From Lactobacillus hamsteri DSM 5661 = JCM 6256 (lineage in GTDB: Bacteria > Bacillota > Bacilli > Lactobacillales > Lactobacillaceae): 64,000 bases of DNA. Made by a program: the position numbers and the translations under genes. Shown here one piece after another: positions 17,886-25,894 of this stretch; position 1 is the stretch's first letter, and each line of letters opens with the position of its first letter. Where the stretch lies: assembly GCF_000615445.1 (NCBI RefSeq), contig NZ_BALY01000005.1, positions 1 to 64,000 on the forward strand, written 5' to 3'. Below the pieces are notes generated by a model. The model ran no database searches, had not been told where the DNA came from, and worked only from the letters and a program-made list of their open reading frames with translations.

Positions 17886-18985
17886 TAGTAAACACGCTCT
17901 CCTTCCGGAGTGAAGATAAATACGCGATCAAGACGCATCTTAAGTTTAATATCATCATTAGGCTTAATTGGAGTTTCTAAGTTAACCAATGAACGAGCTT
18001 GAACGCCATCATGGGTAAACTTCAAAATTCTTTCACGACCAATTAATTCCACATCATCAACGTGAGCGGAAACGTGTCCATCTTCATTTGGCAAAATATT
18101 TTCTGGACGAACAGACAATACATATTCGCCATCTTTTAATTCACGCTTGAAACGATTTTGGTCCAAATCACTAACACTAATTTCAAAGTCTGAAGCCTTA
18201 ATCTTGCCGTCAGCAACTTTAACTTTAAAGTTATCAATTACCGGATTACCGACAAAGTTGGCAACAAAATAGTTATTTGGTTCAAGGTAGAAGTTTTGAC
18301 CAAGATCATCTTGTTGAATCACACCATTATTGAAGAGGATAATCTTATCACCGATTGATAAAGCTTCTTCTTGATCGTGAGTAACAAATAAAGTCGTAAT
18401 ACCCACTTCTTTAACCAATGAACGGATTTCTTCACGAATCTTTAAACGAAGACGTGCATCCAAGTTACTTAATGGTTCATCCATAAGCAAAATCTTAGGT
18501 TGCTGAACCAAAGCACGAGCGATAGCTACACGTTGTTGTTGACCACCAGATAATTGACCTGGCTTTTGATCAGCCAATTCCATGATTTGCGTAGTCTTCA
18601 TGTACTTTTCAGCAATCGCCTTCGCCTTATCCTTGGCAATCTTGTGCTTTCCAACAGTCAATGGAAACATTACGTTTTGCAAAACCGTCATATGTGGATA
18701 CAATGCATAGTTTTGGAAAACGTAACCAATTTGACGGTCCTTAGGTTCAGTATTTACCACAGATTTGCCATCAAATAAAATGTCGCCGCTTGTTGGATTA
18801 AGCAAGCCAGCAAGCATGTTTAAAATAGTAGTTTTTCCACATCCTGAAGGTCCGAGTAAGCAGACAAGGTCACCCTTTTTTACGGAAAAGCTAACATTCT
18901 TGATAGCTTCATGACCATTGTCATATACCTTCTTTAAATTTTTAACTTCGACAAACTTTTCGTCATTCATAGATTTATACACCAC
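17885..18985 (-). CDS. ugpC: ABC transporter ATP-binding protein (UgpC/MsmK-like)
   Basis: Sugar-type ABC ATPase of about 361-366 residues. Walker A is GPSGCGKTT, the signature LSGGQQQR, Walker B ILLMDEP, and the switch histidine is in FVTHDQEEAL. The C-terminal TOBE-like regulatory domain (about 245-360) is present. The start is either GTG 18985 or, more likely, ATG 18970 (MNDEKF); neither has a strong ribosome site. It is the first gene of the operon, and its promoter must lie in the AT-rich 18,986-19,249 stretch. Confidence 0.88.
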   Translation of the reverse strand: MVYKSMNDEKFVEVKNLKKVYDNGHEAIKNVSFSVKKGDLVCLLGPSGCGKTTILNMLAGLLNPTSGDILFDGKSVVNTEPKDRQIGYVFQNYALYPHMTVLQNVMFPLTVGKHKIAKDKAKAIAEKYMKTTQIMELADQKPGQLSGGQQQRVAIARALVQQPKILLMDEPLSNLDARLRLKIREEIRSLVKEVGITTLFVTHDQEEALSIGDKIILFNNGVIQQDDLGQNFYLEPNNYFVANFVGNPVIDNFKVKVADGKIKASDFEISVSDLDQNRFKRELKDGEYVLSVRPENILPNEDGHVSAHVDDVELIGRERILKFTHDGVQARSLVNLETPIKPNDDIKLKMRLDRVFIFTPEGERVY

Positions 18986-19249
18986 AATATCTTGATAAAA
19001 TTTCTAAATTTTCTCTATTAATTCTATGATATTAACGAAAAAATCACAAATAATTCTGAGTAAAAAATTCGTAGTTTTCGAATTCTTAATCAAAATTTTT
19101 AATAGTTTTTTCTTATTTATTAGTTATTTTCTTAACAATATAGCCAAATATGAACCATAAATTCGCTTATACTAGATATTGTACTTCATTTAACTTTTAA
19201 AGTTTTTTTATAGGAAAAATTCCCGAACAATCTCTAAATATTATTCATA
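18986..19249. other. AT-rich intergenic region upstream of the ugp operon
   Basis: These 264 bp lie between the pepD stop and ugpC. No clear terminator for pepD and no convincing -35/-10 pair stand out. The ugp promoter is expected here. Confidence 0.4.
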
Positions 19250-20677
19250 TTATAAGTTGTCACCGCGTTCGAATTGATACTTAGAGCTATTGAGAGCTTG
19301 ACGAACCAAATCGCTCATTAAAGCCTTAGTCTTCTTAGTAATTTCATCGGCGGTCTTTTCATTGGCTTCAGTCAAGAATTTAGTCAATTCTTCGCCCTTC
19401 ATATCCTTTGCCTTAGCATCAGTTTCATCAACATGACCAATTCCACAGGCTTGGCAATCATCACGATAAGCATTTACTTGGTAAATGTATTGGTGATAAC
19501 GTGGTTCAACCAAAACTTGCAAAGTCTTGTACATCCAGTAAGCACTGTGATCAGGATCAACAGTGTGTTCAGCTAGCTTGTAGTTTTCTGGCGTATCTTC
19601 AATATTAGTGTAGAAAGGAACATATGGAGAATATGCGTAAAAGCCCATGTTTACCCATTGAATACCAGCCATTTCCTTTGGAACATCATTTCTAATTTGC
19701 AAAATACTTGATTCTTGATTTCTATCCAAAGCAATTGAACGGAACTTCTTTTGATCCTTTTCATCACCTGATGAGAAAGTATCCATTGGATCATATGGCG
19801 TACCGTTGTAGTGACTTGTCAAAAACTTTTGCACATCTTCAACGCCAATTTTCTTTTCAGGAACACGAGTAAATGGCATTTCTTGACTAGTTGGATCTTG
19901 TTCAATGCTTGGATTAAACAATTTTTGACCATACCAAGTACGTGGAGTGTTGTAAAATGCGTCAGCTTCGTCCTTTGTTCCAAAAATATCACGGAAGTTA
20001 AAGCTGCCATCTTGAGCAGGATTTAAATGATGCTTTTCAACAAAATCACGAATTGTTGAAGCATACATAAAGTTATCAGGATCATCAAAATCAATATTTT
20101 GAATAACCATAATATTGGGACAAATTGCGTATGAATCATCAGGAATACGTGCAGCAACCCATTGGTGGCCGGCAGCAGTTTCAAAATACCAAACTTCATC
20201 ATGATCAGAAAATGCAATTCCGTTGGTTTCGCCTGTACCATACTTTTCAATCAATTCACCAAGACGCTTTACACCTTCACGAGCAGTCTTAACGAATGGC
20301 AAAACGAGGTAAAGCATAGAATCTTCATCAATACCATTTTCTACCAAAGGATCATGACCAAGACAACGCGCATTAGTTGCTTCAGTTTCAGTTGCCGACA
20401 TAGCAACGTTATATTCGTTGATTCCTTGTTCATCCCAACGGCCTTCGCTGTCATCAGCTGTTGGAGCTGCTGTATAACGACAACCATCGCCGGTTAAATG
20501 CATCTTAAAGCCGTTATACTTGGAAACGTAATCTTCATCATAATGACGAGCTTTATTAACAACAAATAATTTTTCGTTAATACCACCGTAACCGTCTTCG
20601 TCACGAGCAATCATGGTTGAGCCATCGATTGAAGCATTTTTACCAACAAGCATCGCGGTACAATTATCTTTTTTCAT
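19250..20677 (-). CDS. pepD: C69-family dipeptidase
   Basis: Cytosolic dipeptidase of 475 residues, a lactobacillus PepD. It is an N-terminal-nucleophile hydrolase. The catalytic cysteine is Cys6 in MKKDNCTAMLVGK, within a short prefix that would be removed, and the NASIDGSTMIARDEDG motif that follows is diagnostic. It releases amino acids from dipeptides and supports peptide-based nutrition. It has its own AAGGAAG ribosome site and no partner gene. Confidence 0.92.
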   Translation of the reverse strand: MKKDNCTAMLVGKNASIDGSTMIARDEDGYGGINEKLFVVNKARHYDEDYVSKYNGFKMHLTGDGCRYTAAPTADDSEGRWDEQGINEYNVAMSATETEATNARCLGHDPLVENGIDEDSMLYLVLPFVKTAREGVKRLGELIEKYGTGETNGIAFSDHDEVWYFETAAGHQWVAARIPDDSYAICPNIMVIQNIDFDDPDNFMYASTIRDFVEKHHLNPAQDGSFNFRDIFGTKDEADAFYNTPRTWYGQKLFNPSIEQDPTSQEMPFTRVPEKKIGVEDVQKFLTSHYNGTPYDPMDTFSSGDEKDQKKFRSIALDRNQESSILQIRNDVPKEMAGIQWVNMGFYAYSPYVPFYTNIEDTPENYKLAEHTVDPDHSAYWMYKTLQVLVEPRYHQYIYQVNAYRDDCQACGIGHVDETDAKAKDMKGEELTKFLTEANEKTADEITKKTKALMSDLVRQALNSSKYQFERGDNL

Positions 20678-20727
20678 AAACGTACTTCCTTTTTAATAAT
20701 TTACAAAATCATTTTAACTCTATTTTA

Positions 20728-21588
20728 CTATTCATTAACACGCATTTGGCGATCTATGCTTGCACGGCCATTATTATAGTTAAAAACATAACCTGGTTGT
20801 ACGTTAAACAGATAGACATTGAAGTCTAAGCCGCCATCTGTGGAAATAGCTTGTAAGTTTATCCCGCGCGCCATTAGCTCATTGCCCCTAAAAATTGGCG
20901 TTGCTTGATAAATTACTTTTTTATTTTGACGCAAAGCTTTTCTGACTTTGCTTTCAAAAATAGTTTGAATTCGCTGATTAGAAAAGGCTGACTGTGTAAA
21001 CAAGTTTTTAGGATTGTTTTGATCACCGGATTGATTATGAGGGTTGTAATTACCGTTTTGATCAATACCCGCTGAAACTGAATAAGCAATCAAATGGCCG
21101 CGATTATAAATTTGCGTACCGTTACGACGGTTGTAATGCCAAGCCGTTGGTTCAACGAATTGACGAACGCGCAAGCTATCATTGGCCACGTTTCTTTTTT
21201 CTAGAAAGCCAGTATTAGAGCGAGATGTTCTGTTCAAGCTATCAAGATTGGAATAAATTACGCGATTAACCTTCCAAGCGTTTTTAATCAAAGTCGACTT
21301 ATCATGGTTAACAACAATATAAGCTTGTCCGCCACTCTTAAAATTTAACTTTGATAATTTATCATAATCTGATTTAGACAAGCCACCATAAGCTTTTTGA
21401 GCCACTGACGCCTTATTAATGGTATTTGTCACTGCAGATTGTCCTGTTAAATTATCAACTAACTTTTTACCGGCATTTTCAGAATTGTCACCAGAAAACA
21501 TATTCCAAATGACTAAAACAATTACAACTAAAACCGAAGCCCAACCGCCTGTTTTAGCTTTGCTTCGTTTGCGATATTTGCGTGCCAT
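20728..21588 (-). CDS. DNA/RNA non-specific endonuclease (EndA-like), membrane-anchored
   Basis: Surface nuclease of 286 residues. A basic N-terminus and one membrane helix (about 15-33) anchor it, and the nuclease domain spans about 85-280. The active-site region IYNRGHLIAYS corresponds to the DRGH motif of EndA and NucA nucleases, with the general-base histidine kept. The segment SGDQNNPKNLFTQSAFSNQ supplies the usual metal-binding asparagine. The D-to-N change in NRGH also occurs in the family. Roles could be DNA scavenging or uptake, but no competence genes lie nearby. Confidence 0.88.
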   Translation of the reverse strand: MARKYRKRSKAKTGGWASVLVVIVLVIWNMFSGDNSENAGKKLVDNLTGQSAVTNTINKASVAQKAYGGLSKSDYDKLSKLNFKSGGQAYIVVNHDKSTLIKNAWKVNRVIYSNLDSLNRTSRSNTGFLEKRNVANDSLRVRQFVEPTAWHYNRRNGTQIYNRGHLIAYSVSAGIDQNGNYNPHNQSGDQNNPKNLFTQSAFSNQRIQTIFESKVRKALRQNKKVIYQATPIFRGNELMARGINLQAISTDGGLDFNVYLFNVQPGYVFNYNNGRASIDRQMRVNE

Positions 21589-21647
21589 AAAAATTCTCCC
21601 TTTAATTTGTACTTTACAAGTTTACCTTCTCAAACATTTGTTTGCAA

Positions 21648-21685
21648 CAAAAAAAGAATGCAAATTGCATTCTTTTTTCTTTATT
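21648..21685 (-). terminator. Terminator of the exonuclease operon
   Basis: The hairpin AAAAGAATGCAA / TTGCATTCTTTT has T tracts on both strands. It follows the exonuclease stop codon. Confidence 0.8.
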
Positions 21686-21689
21686 AAAT

Positions 21690-22646
21690 TTAACTGCGTG
21701 CCCAATTATCAAGCATATTCAAAAAGAAACTTTCAGAAAGTCTCTTAATTTCGGCACCATTTTTATTCAAATCTTTAGCTTCATTCCAATCAGGATTGTT
21801 ACGTCTAAAGAAATCATGATCGCCCATAATTAAATAATTGGTTGTGGCTTCTACATTATCTTGATAGTCGCCACCCATGTTGTTGATCATCTTCGCAGCA
21901 TCATTTTCATCCATATGAATATGACCAGAAAAAGCAATATTTTTAGAATTAACCGGATTACGGAACCCTAATTGCCAAGCTTCAAGCTGACCAGCTGTCA
22001 GATCGAGATTTTTAACCTTGCTTTGCGCATTAGCCAACAAATCATCTGTAAAGTTTTGACGAAAATCTTCATAAACCTTTTTAGTATCAATTGAATCATC
22101 TAATCCGCGGTGTTGCTCAACTTGCGCAATTCCGGCACGCTGCATGCAGTCAATTAAACGATTATGACGTTCATGAGGATAATATGCTCTGGCCAAACGT
22201 AACACATCAACATAATCATTGCTTAGCTCTGGCAACTTGTATTTTTTAGCCAAATCATAAACAAAATTCAAATCAAAATTGACGTTATAGCCAATAATTA
22301 CATCATCACCAATAAAGTTGCGAAAATCGTGGATGGCCTCGTCAACCGGAACACCTTCATTGATAATCTTTTCTTCGGTGATTCCATTCAATTTAGTAAT
22401 AAAAGCCGGCACCTTATTGGATTTTTCATAAGCAACCAAATGGCTATATTGATCAACGATTTCACCATTGCGAACCTTAATCCCGCCAAGTTCGGTAACA
22501 CGATTGCGATACGGGCTCAAACCTGTCGTTTCAATATCGATTAAAGTATAGTCGTCTAAAAATTCTGGGCGCTCTGCACCTTTATGACGCAATTTATCTT
22601 GAGCGCCAGGAACTTGCAAAACTCCATTTTTAACTACAATGCTCAT
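21690..22646 (-). CDS. DnaQ-like 3'-5' exonuclease with BRCT domain
   Basis: A 318-residue protein. An exonuclease domain of the PolIII-epsilon type spans about 30-200, with Exo I YTLIDIETTG (Asp37, Glu39), Exo II YNVNFDLNFVYD and Exo III HRGLDDSIDT. A BRCT domain follows at about 225-310 (AFSGHIHMDENDAAKMINNMGG). This exonuclease-BRCT layout is common in Lactobacillales and is presumed to act in DNA repair or RNA trimming. It lies 15 bp after the SIR2-like gene, and the two are probably co-transcribed. Confidence 0.88.
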   Translation of the reverse strand: MSIVVKNGVLQVPGAQDKLRHKGAERPEFLDDYTLIDIETTGLSPYRNRVTELGGIKVRNGEIVDQYSHLVAYEKSNKVPAFITKLNGITEEKIINEGVPVDEAIHDFRNFIGDDVIIGYNVNFDLNFVYDLAKKYKLPELSNDYVDVLRLARAYYPHERHNRLIDCMQRAGIAQVEQHRGLDDSIDTKKVYEDFRQNFTDDLLANAQSKVKNLDLTAGQLEAWQLGFRNPVNSKNIAFSGHIHMDENDAAKMINNMGGDYQDNVEATTNYLIMGDHDFFRRNNPDWNEAKDLNKNGAEIKRLSESFFLNMLDNWARS

Positions 22647-22661
22647 AAATCACCTATAATT

Positions 22662-23483
22662 TTACTTACTCAATTCTTCCATTAATTTGTGAGAGTTGCT
22701 GTCAGAAGCATAACTACGCTTTTGCAAATCATCCGGCATATCGTCTTCTTCAAGATCGGCTGCAATATATTTCCAGTTAGGGAATTGCTCAACAAGCTTA
22801 ACCATTGGATCAAGGAGCTGAGGGCTGGTTTCGTCAACGCCAAGCTCCAAGACAACAACGTTTTTATCTTCATTGCCGGTTAAGAACCAACGAAAACGCG
22901 TATTAGCATCCGTATCTGGGAAAAAGTGCGCATTAAGTGGCATGTGAAGTTCCATTTCACTATTGCAGACATTACATTTAGGCACCATTTCCTCAGTAAC
23001 TTGACCATTTTTTTCAGCTTCAACGAATTGACGAACAATTTCACGATCATCCTTTTGACCATGATTTATGCCACTTGAACATTGCATTTTTGTCCAATCG
23101 CCAAAAGCATTAAAAATTCGATTTTCATTAAAACCGGCACCTTCAAAAAAGTGACCAAATGTACTCGTTGCAACAAAATATTGTTTATCCTTAAGCAAAG
23201 CTTTTAAAGCAAGCATCGTTTCGCTAGGTTCATACTCTAAAGAATACTCATTAATCAATTGACTCCAAAAAGCCCATTGTTCAGCCCAAGAATCAAACTT
23301 CTTGCCAAGAGCATCCCCAATCGTATGAACATCATACTTGTCAGCAATCTTGCCAAATTGATCATCAAAATTTTCTTCGCTTAAAATGTCTAAGCCCTCT
23401 TCGCGGGCCATGCCATTACCTGCAGTTACGATAACCGCATCAGCATCTTTTAGCCATTTTTTTGCATCAGTTAAATTTGCCAT
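22662..23483 (-). CDS. SIR2-family (sirtuin-like) protein, atypical active site
   Basis: A 273-residue Rossmann-fold protein related to NAD-dependent sirtuins. The NAD loop is VTAGNGMAREEGLDIL near residue 20. The usual catalytic histidine (in a V-x-x-LHG context) reads FNAFGDWTKMQC here, so a phenylalanine seems to replace it. Only three of the four zinc cysteines are evident (MQC and KCNVC). Class M sirtuins, which are ADP-ribosyl transferases, also lack that histidine but use other residues. The protein may thus be a transferase, an NADase-like enzyme or inactive. It sits between the DUF421 remnant and the exonuclease/BRCT gene. Confidence 0.75.
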   Translation of the reverse strand: MANLTDAKKWLKDADAVIVTAGNGMAREEGLDILSEENFDDQFGKIADKYDVHTIGDALGKKFDSWAEQWAFWSQLINEYSLEYEPSETMLALKALLKDKQYFVATSTFGHFFEGAGFNENRIFNAFGDWTKMQCSSGINHGQKDDREIVRQFVEAEKNGQVTEEMVPKCNVCNSEMELHMPLNAHFFPDTDANTRFRWFLTGNEDKNVVVLELGVDETSPQLLDPMVKLVEQFPNWKYIAADLEEDDMPDDLQKRSYASDSNSHKLMEELSK

Positions 23484-23496
23484 TTAAATCTCTTTT

Positions 23497-24049
23497 CTAC
23501 TTTTTCGAATAGCCAGTAAAGCGTAATTGACCATTAATGTATTCGCCTAAAAAGATATCGCCGATACCATTATAACCCGCTCTCTCAATTTCTTGCTCAA
23601 GCCAGGATTCATCTTTATGAATTAAATCTAAAACGTCCTCGTTAGCTTGACCATCACTGATGATTGGAAAACGAATATTGGCTTCATCATTTTCGATCAC
23701 TGTTAATTGACCATTTTGTTCAAAAATACAATTTTTAACTTTTTCAACTGAATAGATCCCACGACTGCGTAATCTAAACATTAATTCATTTGCCGAAATT
23801 CCGGCCCGCATACAATTTTCAACCAAAACATGCCCGTTTTTGATTACCTGCACAGGCTTGCCATCAATTATATTACGCAACCAATTATTGTGATCACGTG
23901 CAAATTTTAAAATAAAGACAACCAAAGTCCAAATGATCAAGCGCCGTAGTTAGTGCTTAATTGCTTTTGCCAAAAACGTTGATTTGAATAATTAAAGTTA
24001 AAATACCCAAAACAAATTTAATGAACAATTGTGTGTAATCTAACTGCAT
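23497..24049 (-). pseudogene. DUF421 membrane protein, disrupted by internal deletion
   Basis: The ATG at 24047-24049 directly abuts the stop of the DUF3290 gene and starts 30 residues (MQLDYTQLFIKF...INVFGKSN) that match a DUF421 first helix, ending in TAA at 23957. The downstream frame resumes at IIWTLVVFILKFARDHNNWLR and runs through a complete cytosolic domain (IIDGKPVQVIKNGHVLVEN, then GQLTVIEND). Compared with intact DUF421 proteins about 35-40 residues holding helices 2-3 are missing and the frame is lost. The TTG at 23940 could give a 147-residue product, but it has no ribosome site. Confidence 0.75.
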
Positions 24050-24499
24050 CTAATTTTTCACCTCAACTTTATGATCAATTACATGAGCTTCTGTTAACGT
24101 ATAAGTATTATTATCTTCATTTAAGTTAAGCTGATAATCTTTATTTTCTGAATCAATACGCACAATCATTCCATCGACAAGAATTGTGTTATTCACCATA
24201 ACATCTGAGTCCTTCACACCAGCATCTTTAGCAACAGATTTTTTGAAAGGTACGATTTGCGTAGCTTGCGATTTCTGGGTTGTAATTTTCTGATATTTTT
24301 CATATTGCGTTCCCGCAAATAAAAGCAAGAAAAGAAGCGCGATAATTCCTAAATCTCGATAGCGCGTAGCAAAACGATTACGTAAATACAAAATTGCGAA
24401 AATAATCATTGCTACCGCCGCAACTAGCATCAAGATATATAAAATTGCTTTATTGCTATTTTTATTGTTTTCAATGTATTTTAACGTATAGAAAGTCAT
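24050..24499 (-). CDS. DUF3290 family membrane protein
   Basis: A 149-residue protein with two membrane helices (about 19-41 and 49-64) and an extracytoplasmic or cytosolic beta-rich tail (KDSDVMVNNTILVDGMIVRIDSE). DUF3290 genes in lactobacilli are normally coupled to a DUF421 gene, as here, where the stop codon touches the DUF421 ATG. It lies 2 bp after pepT. The function is unknown. With its partner broken it may be an orphan in this strain. Confidence 0.8.
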   Translation of the reverse strand: MTFYTLKYIENNKNSNKAILYILMLVAAVAMIIFAILYLRNRFATRYRDLGIIALLFLLLFAGTQYEKYQKITTQKSQATQIVPFKKSVAKDAGVKDSDVMVNNTILVDGMIVRIDSENKDYQLNLNEDNNTYTLTEAHVIDHKVEVKN

Positions 24500-24501
24500 T
24501 T

Positions 24502-25770
24502 TTACCTCTTAAGTGGCGTTTCATCACGATTATCATCCATCTCAAGATGTGTTGTGACAATTTCAGTTAAAGTTTTAGCAAGCAAAACCATATTTTCAAC
24601 TGTAACGTACTCATAACGGCCATGGAAATTGGCTCCGCCGTTAAAAAGATTTGGTGTTGGAATACCTTTTTCGCTAATAAAATCGCCGTCCGTTCCGCCA
24701 CGGAAAGGAATGTGATGAACTTTTAAGTCCATTTTTTCATAAGCATAATGAACCAAGTTAACAACATAAGGATTTTTCTTAATCAAGTCACCAGGTGAAC
24801 GATATTGATCGTGCATTTCAAGCGTTACGCGATTATCGCCATATTTATCATTCAACTTTTCGGCTAAATCTTTAACTAACTTTTTCATCTTAAGATAATG
24901 ATCTGTATCAAAATCACGAATAATCAAATTAATCTCGGCATGATCAACGTTGCCATTGTTAGAAAGAACTAAAATGTAGCCTTGATAATCTTTGCTTTTT
25001 TCTGGAACAAAATCTTTTGGCAAGCCATTTATGAATTCATTTGCCATAAGCGAAGCATTAACCATTAAACCGTAAGCTTCGCCTGGATGCACAACCGTGC
25101 CTCTGAATTTAATCGTTGCTGCAGCAGCGTTAAAAGTTTCATAAGCAATATCACCCGGATTTCCATTATCAAGCGTGTAGGCGAATTCTACTGGGAAACG
25201 GCTAACATCAAAACGAGCCGCACCTTTGCCAATTTCTTCATCAGGGCCAAAAGCCAGCCAAATATCGCCATGTTTGACATCAGGATTATCATGCAAATAT
25301 TTCGCCATACCAAGAAGCCCAGCGATTCCTGCCTTGTCGTCTGCGCCTAAAAGCGTATCGCCAGAAGCTGTGATCAAAGTTTGACCAATTACTTTCTTTA
25401 ATGAAGGAAATTCATCAGCTGAGAGGGTTCCCCCGTGACCTAATTTAATATCTTGACCATCATAATCTTCATGAATCTGTGGCTTAATATTTTCTGCATT
25501 AAAATCAGCAGTATCAACGTGGGCTACAAAACCAATAGCTGCAACTTTTTTATCGCTATTGGCAGGGATCTTTCCAACTACATAAGCATCCTTGTCTGAA
25601 TAGGAAACGTCCATTAAACCTAATCTTTTAATTTCATTTACTAATTCTTTAAGAAGAACAACTTGTCCAGGAGTTGTTGGAACAGCTTCGCTTTTTTCAT
25701 CTGAGCGCGTATTCATTTTGGCATAATCAATAAATTTCTCTTTAATATAGTCAAAATCGTAATCTGTCAT
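24502..25770 (-). CDS. pepT: Peptidase T (tripeptide aminopeptidase)
   Basis: Dizinc M20 peptidase of 422 residues that removes the N-terminal residue of tripeptides in the cytosol. Metal ligands lie in FVAHVDTADFN, LLGADDKAGIAG, FGPDEEIGKGA and TLDNGNPGD, and a late histidine is in PFRGGTDGDF. The length is near that of known PepT. It starts at ATG 25770 after AGAAAGGTGAG and begins an operon with the DUF3290 and DUF421 genes. Confidence 0.95.
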   Translation of the reverse strand: MTDYDFDYIKEKFIDYAKMNTRSDEKSEAVPTTPGQVVLLKELVNEIKRLGLMDVSYSDKDAYVVGKIPANSDKKVAAIGFVAHVDTADFNAENIKPQIHEDYDGQDIKLGHGGTLSADEFPSLKKVIGQTLITASGDTLLGADDKAGIAGLLGMAKYLHDNPDVKHGDIWLAFGPDEEIGKGAARFDVSRFPVEFAYTLDNGNPGDIAYETFNAAAATIKFRGTVVHPGEAYGLMVNASLMANEFINGLPKDFVPEKSKDYQGYILVLSNNGNVDHAEINLIIRDFDTDHYLKMKKLVKDLAEKLNDKYGDNRVTLEMHDQYRSPGDLIKKNPYVVNLVHYAYEKMDLKVHHIPFRGGTDGDFISEKGIPTPNLFNGGANFHGRYEYVTVENMVLLAKTLTEIVTTHLEMDDNRDETPLKR

Positions 25771-25812
25771 ATTTTCTCACCTTTCTTTAACTTAATTTTT
25801 ATTTTAACATGC

Positions 25813-25845
25813 AAAAAGCCACTAGCTCTAAACTAGTGACTTTTC
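25813..25845 (-). terminator. Terminator of the first adhesin gene
   Basis: The hairpin AAGTCACTAGTTT / AGCTAGTGGCTTTTT lies about 50 nt past the adhesin stop codon and upstream of pepT. Confidence 0.75.
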
Positions 25846-25894
25846 GATTTATTAAATTAAAAATTTACAGTTGCTTTTATTATATTAATTTGGT

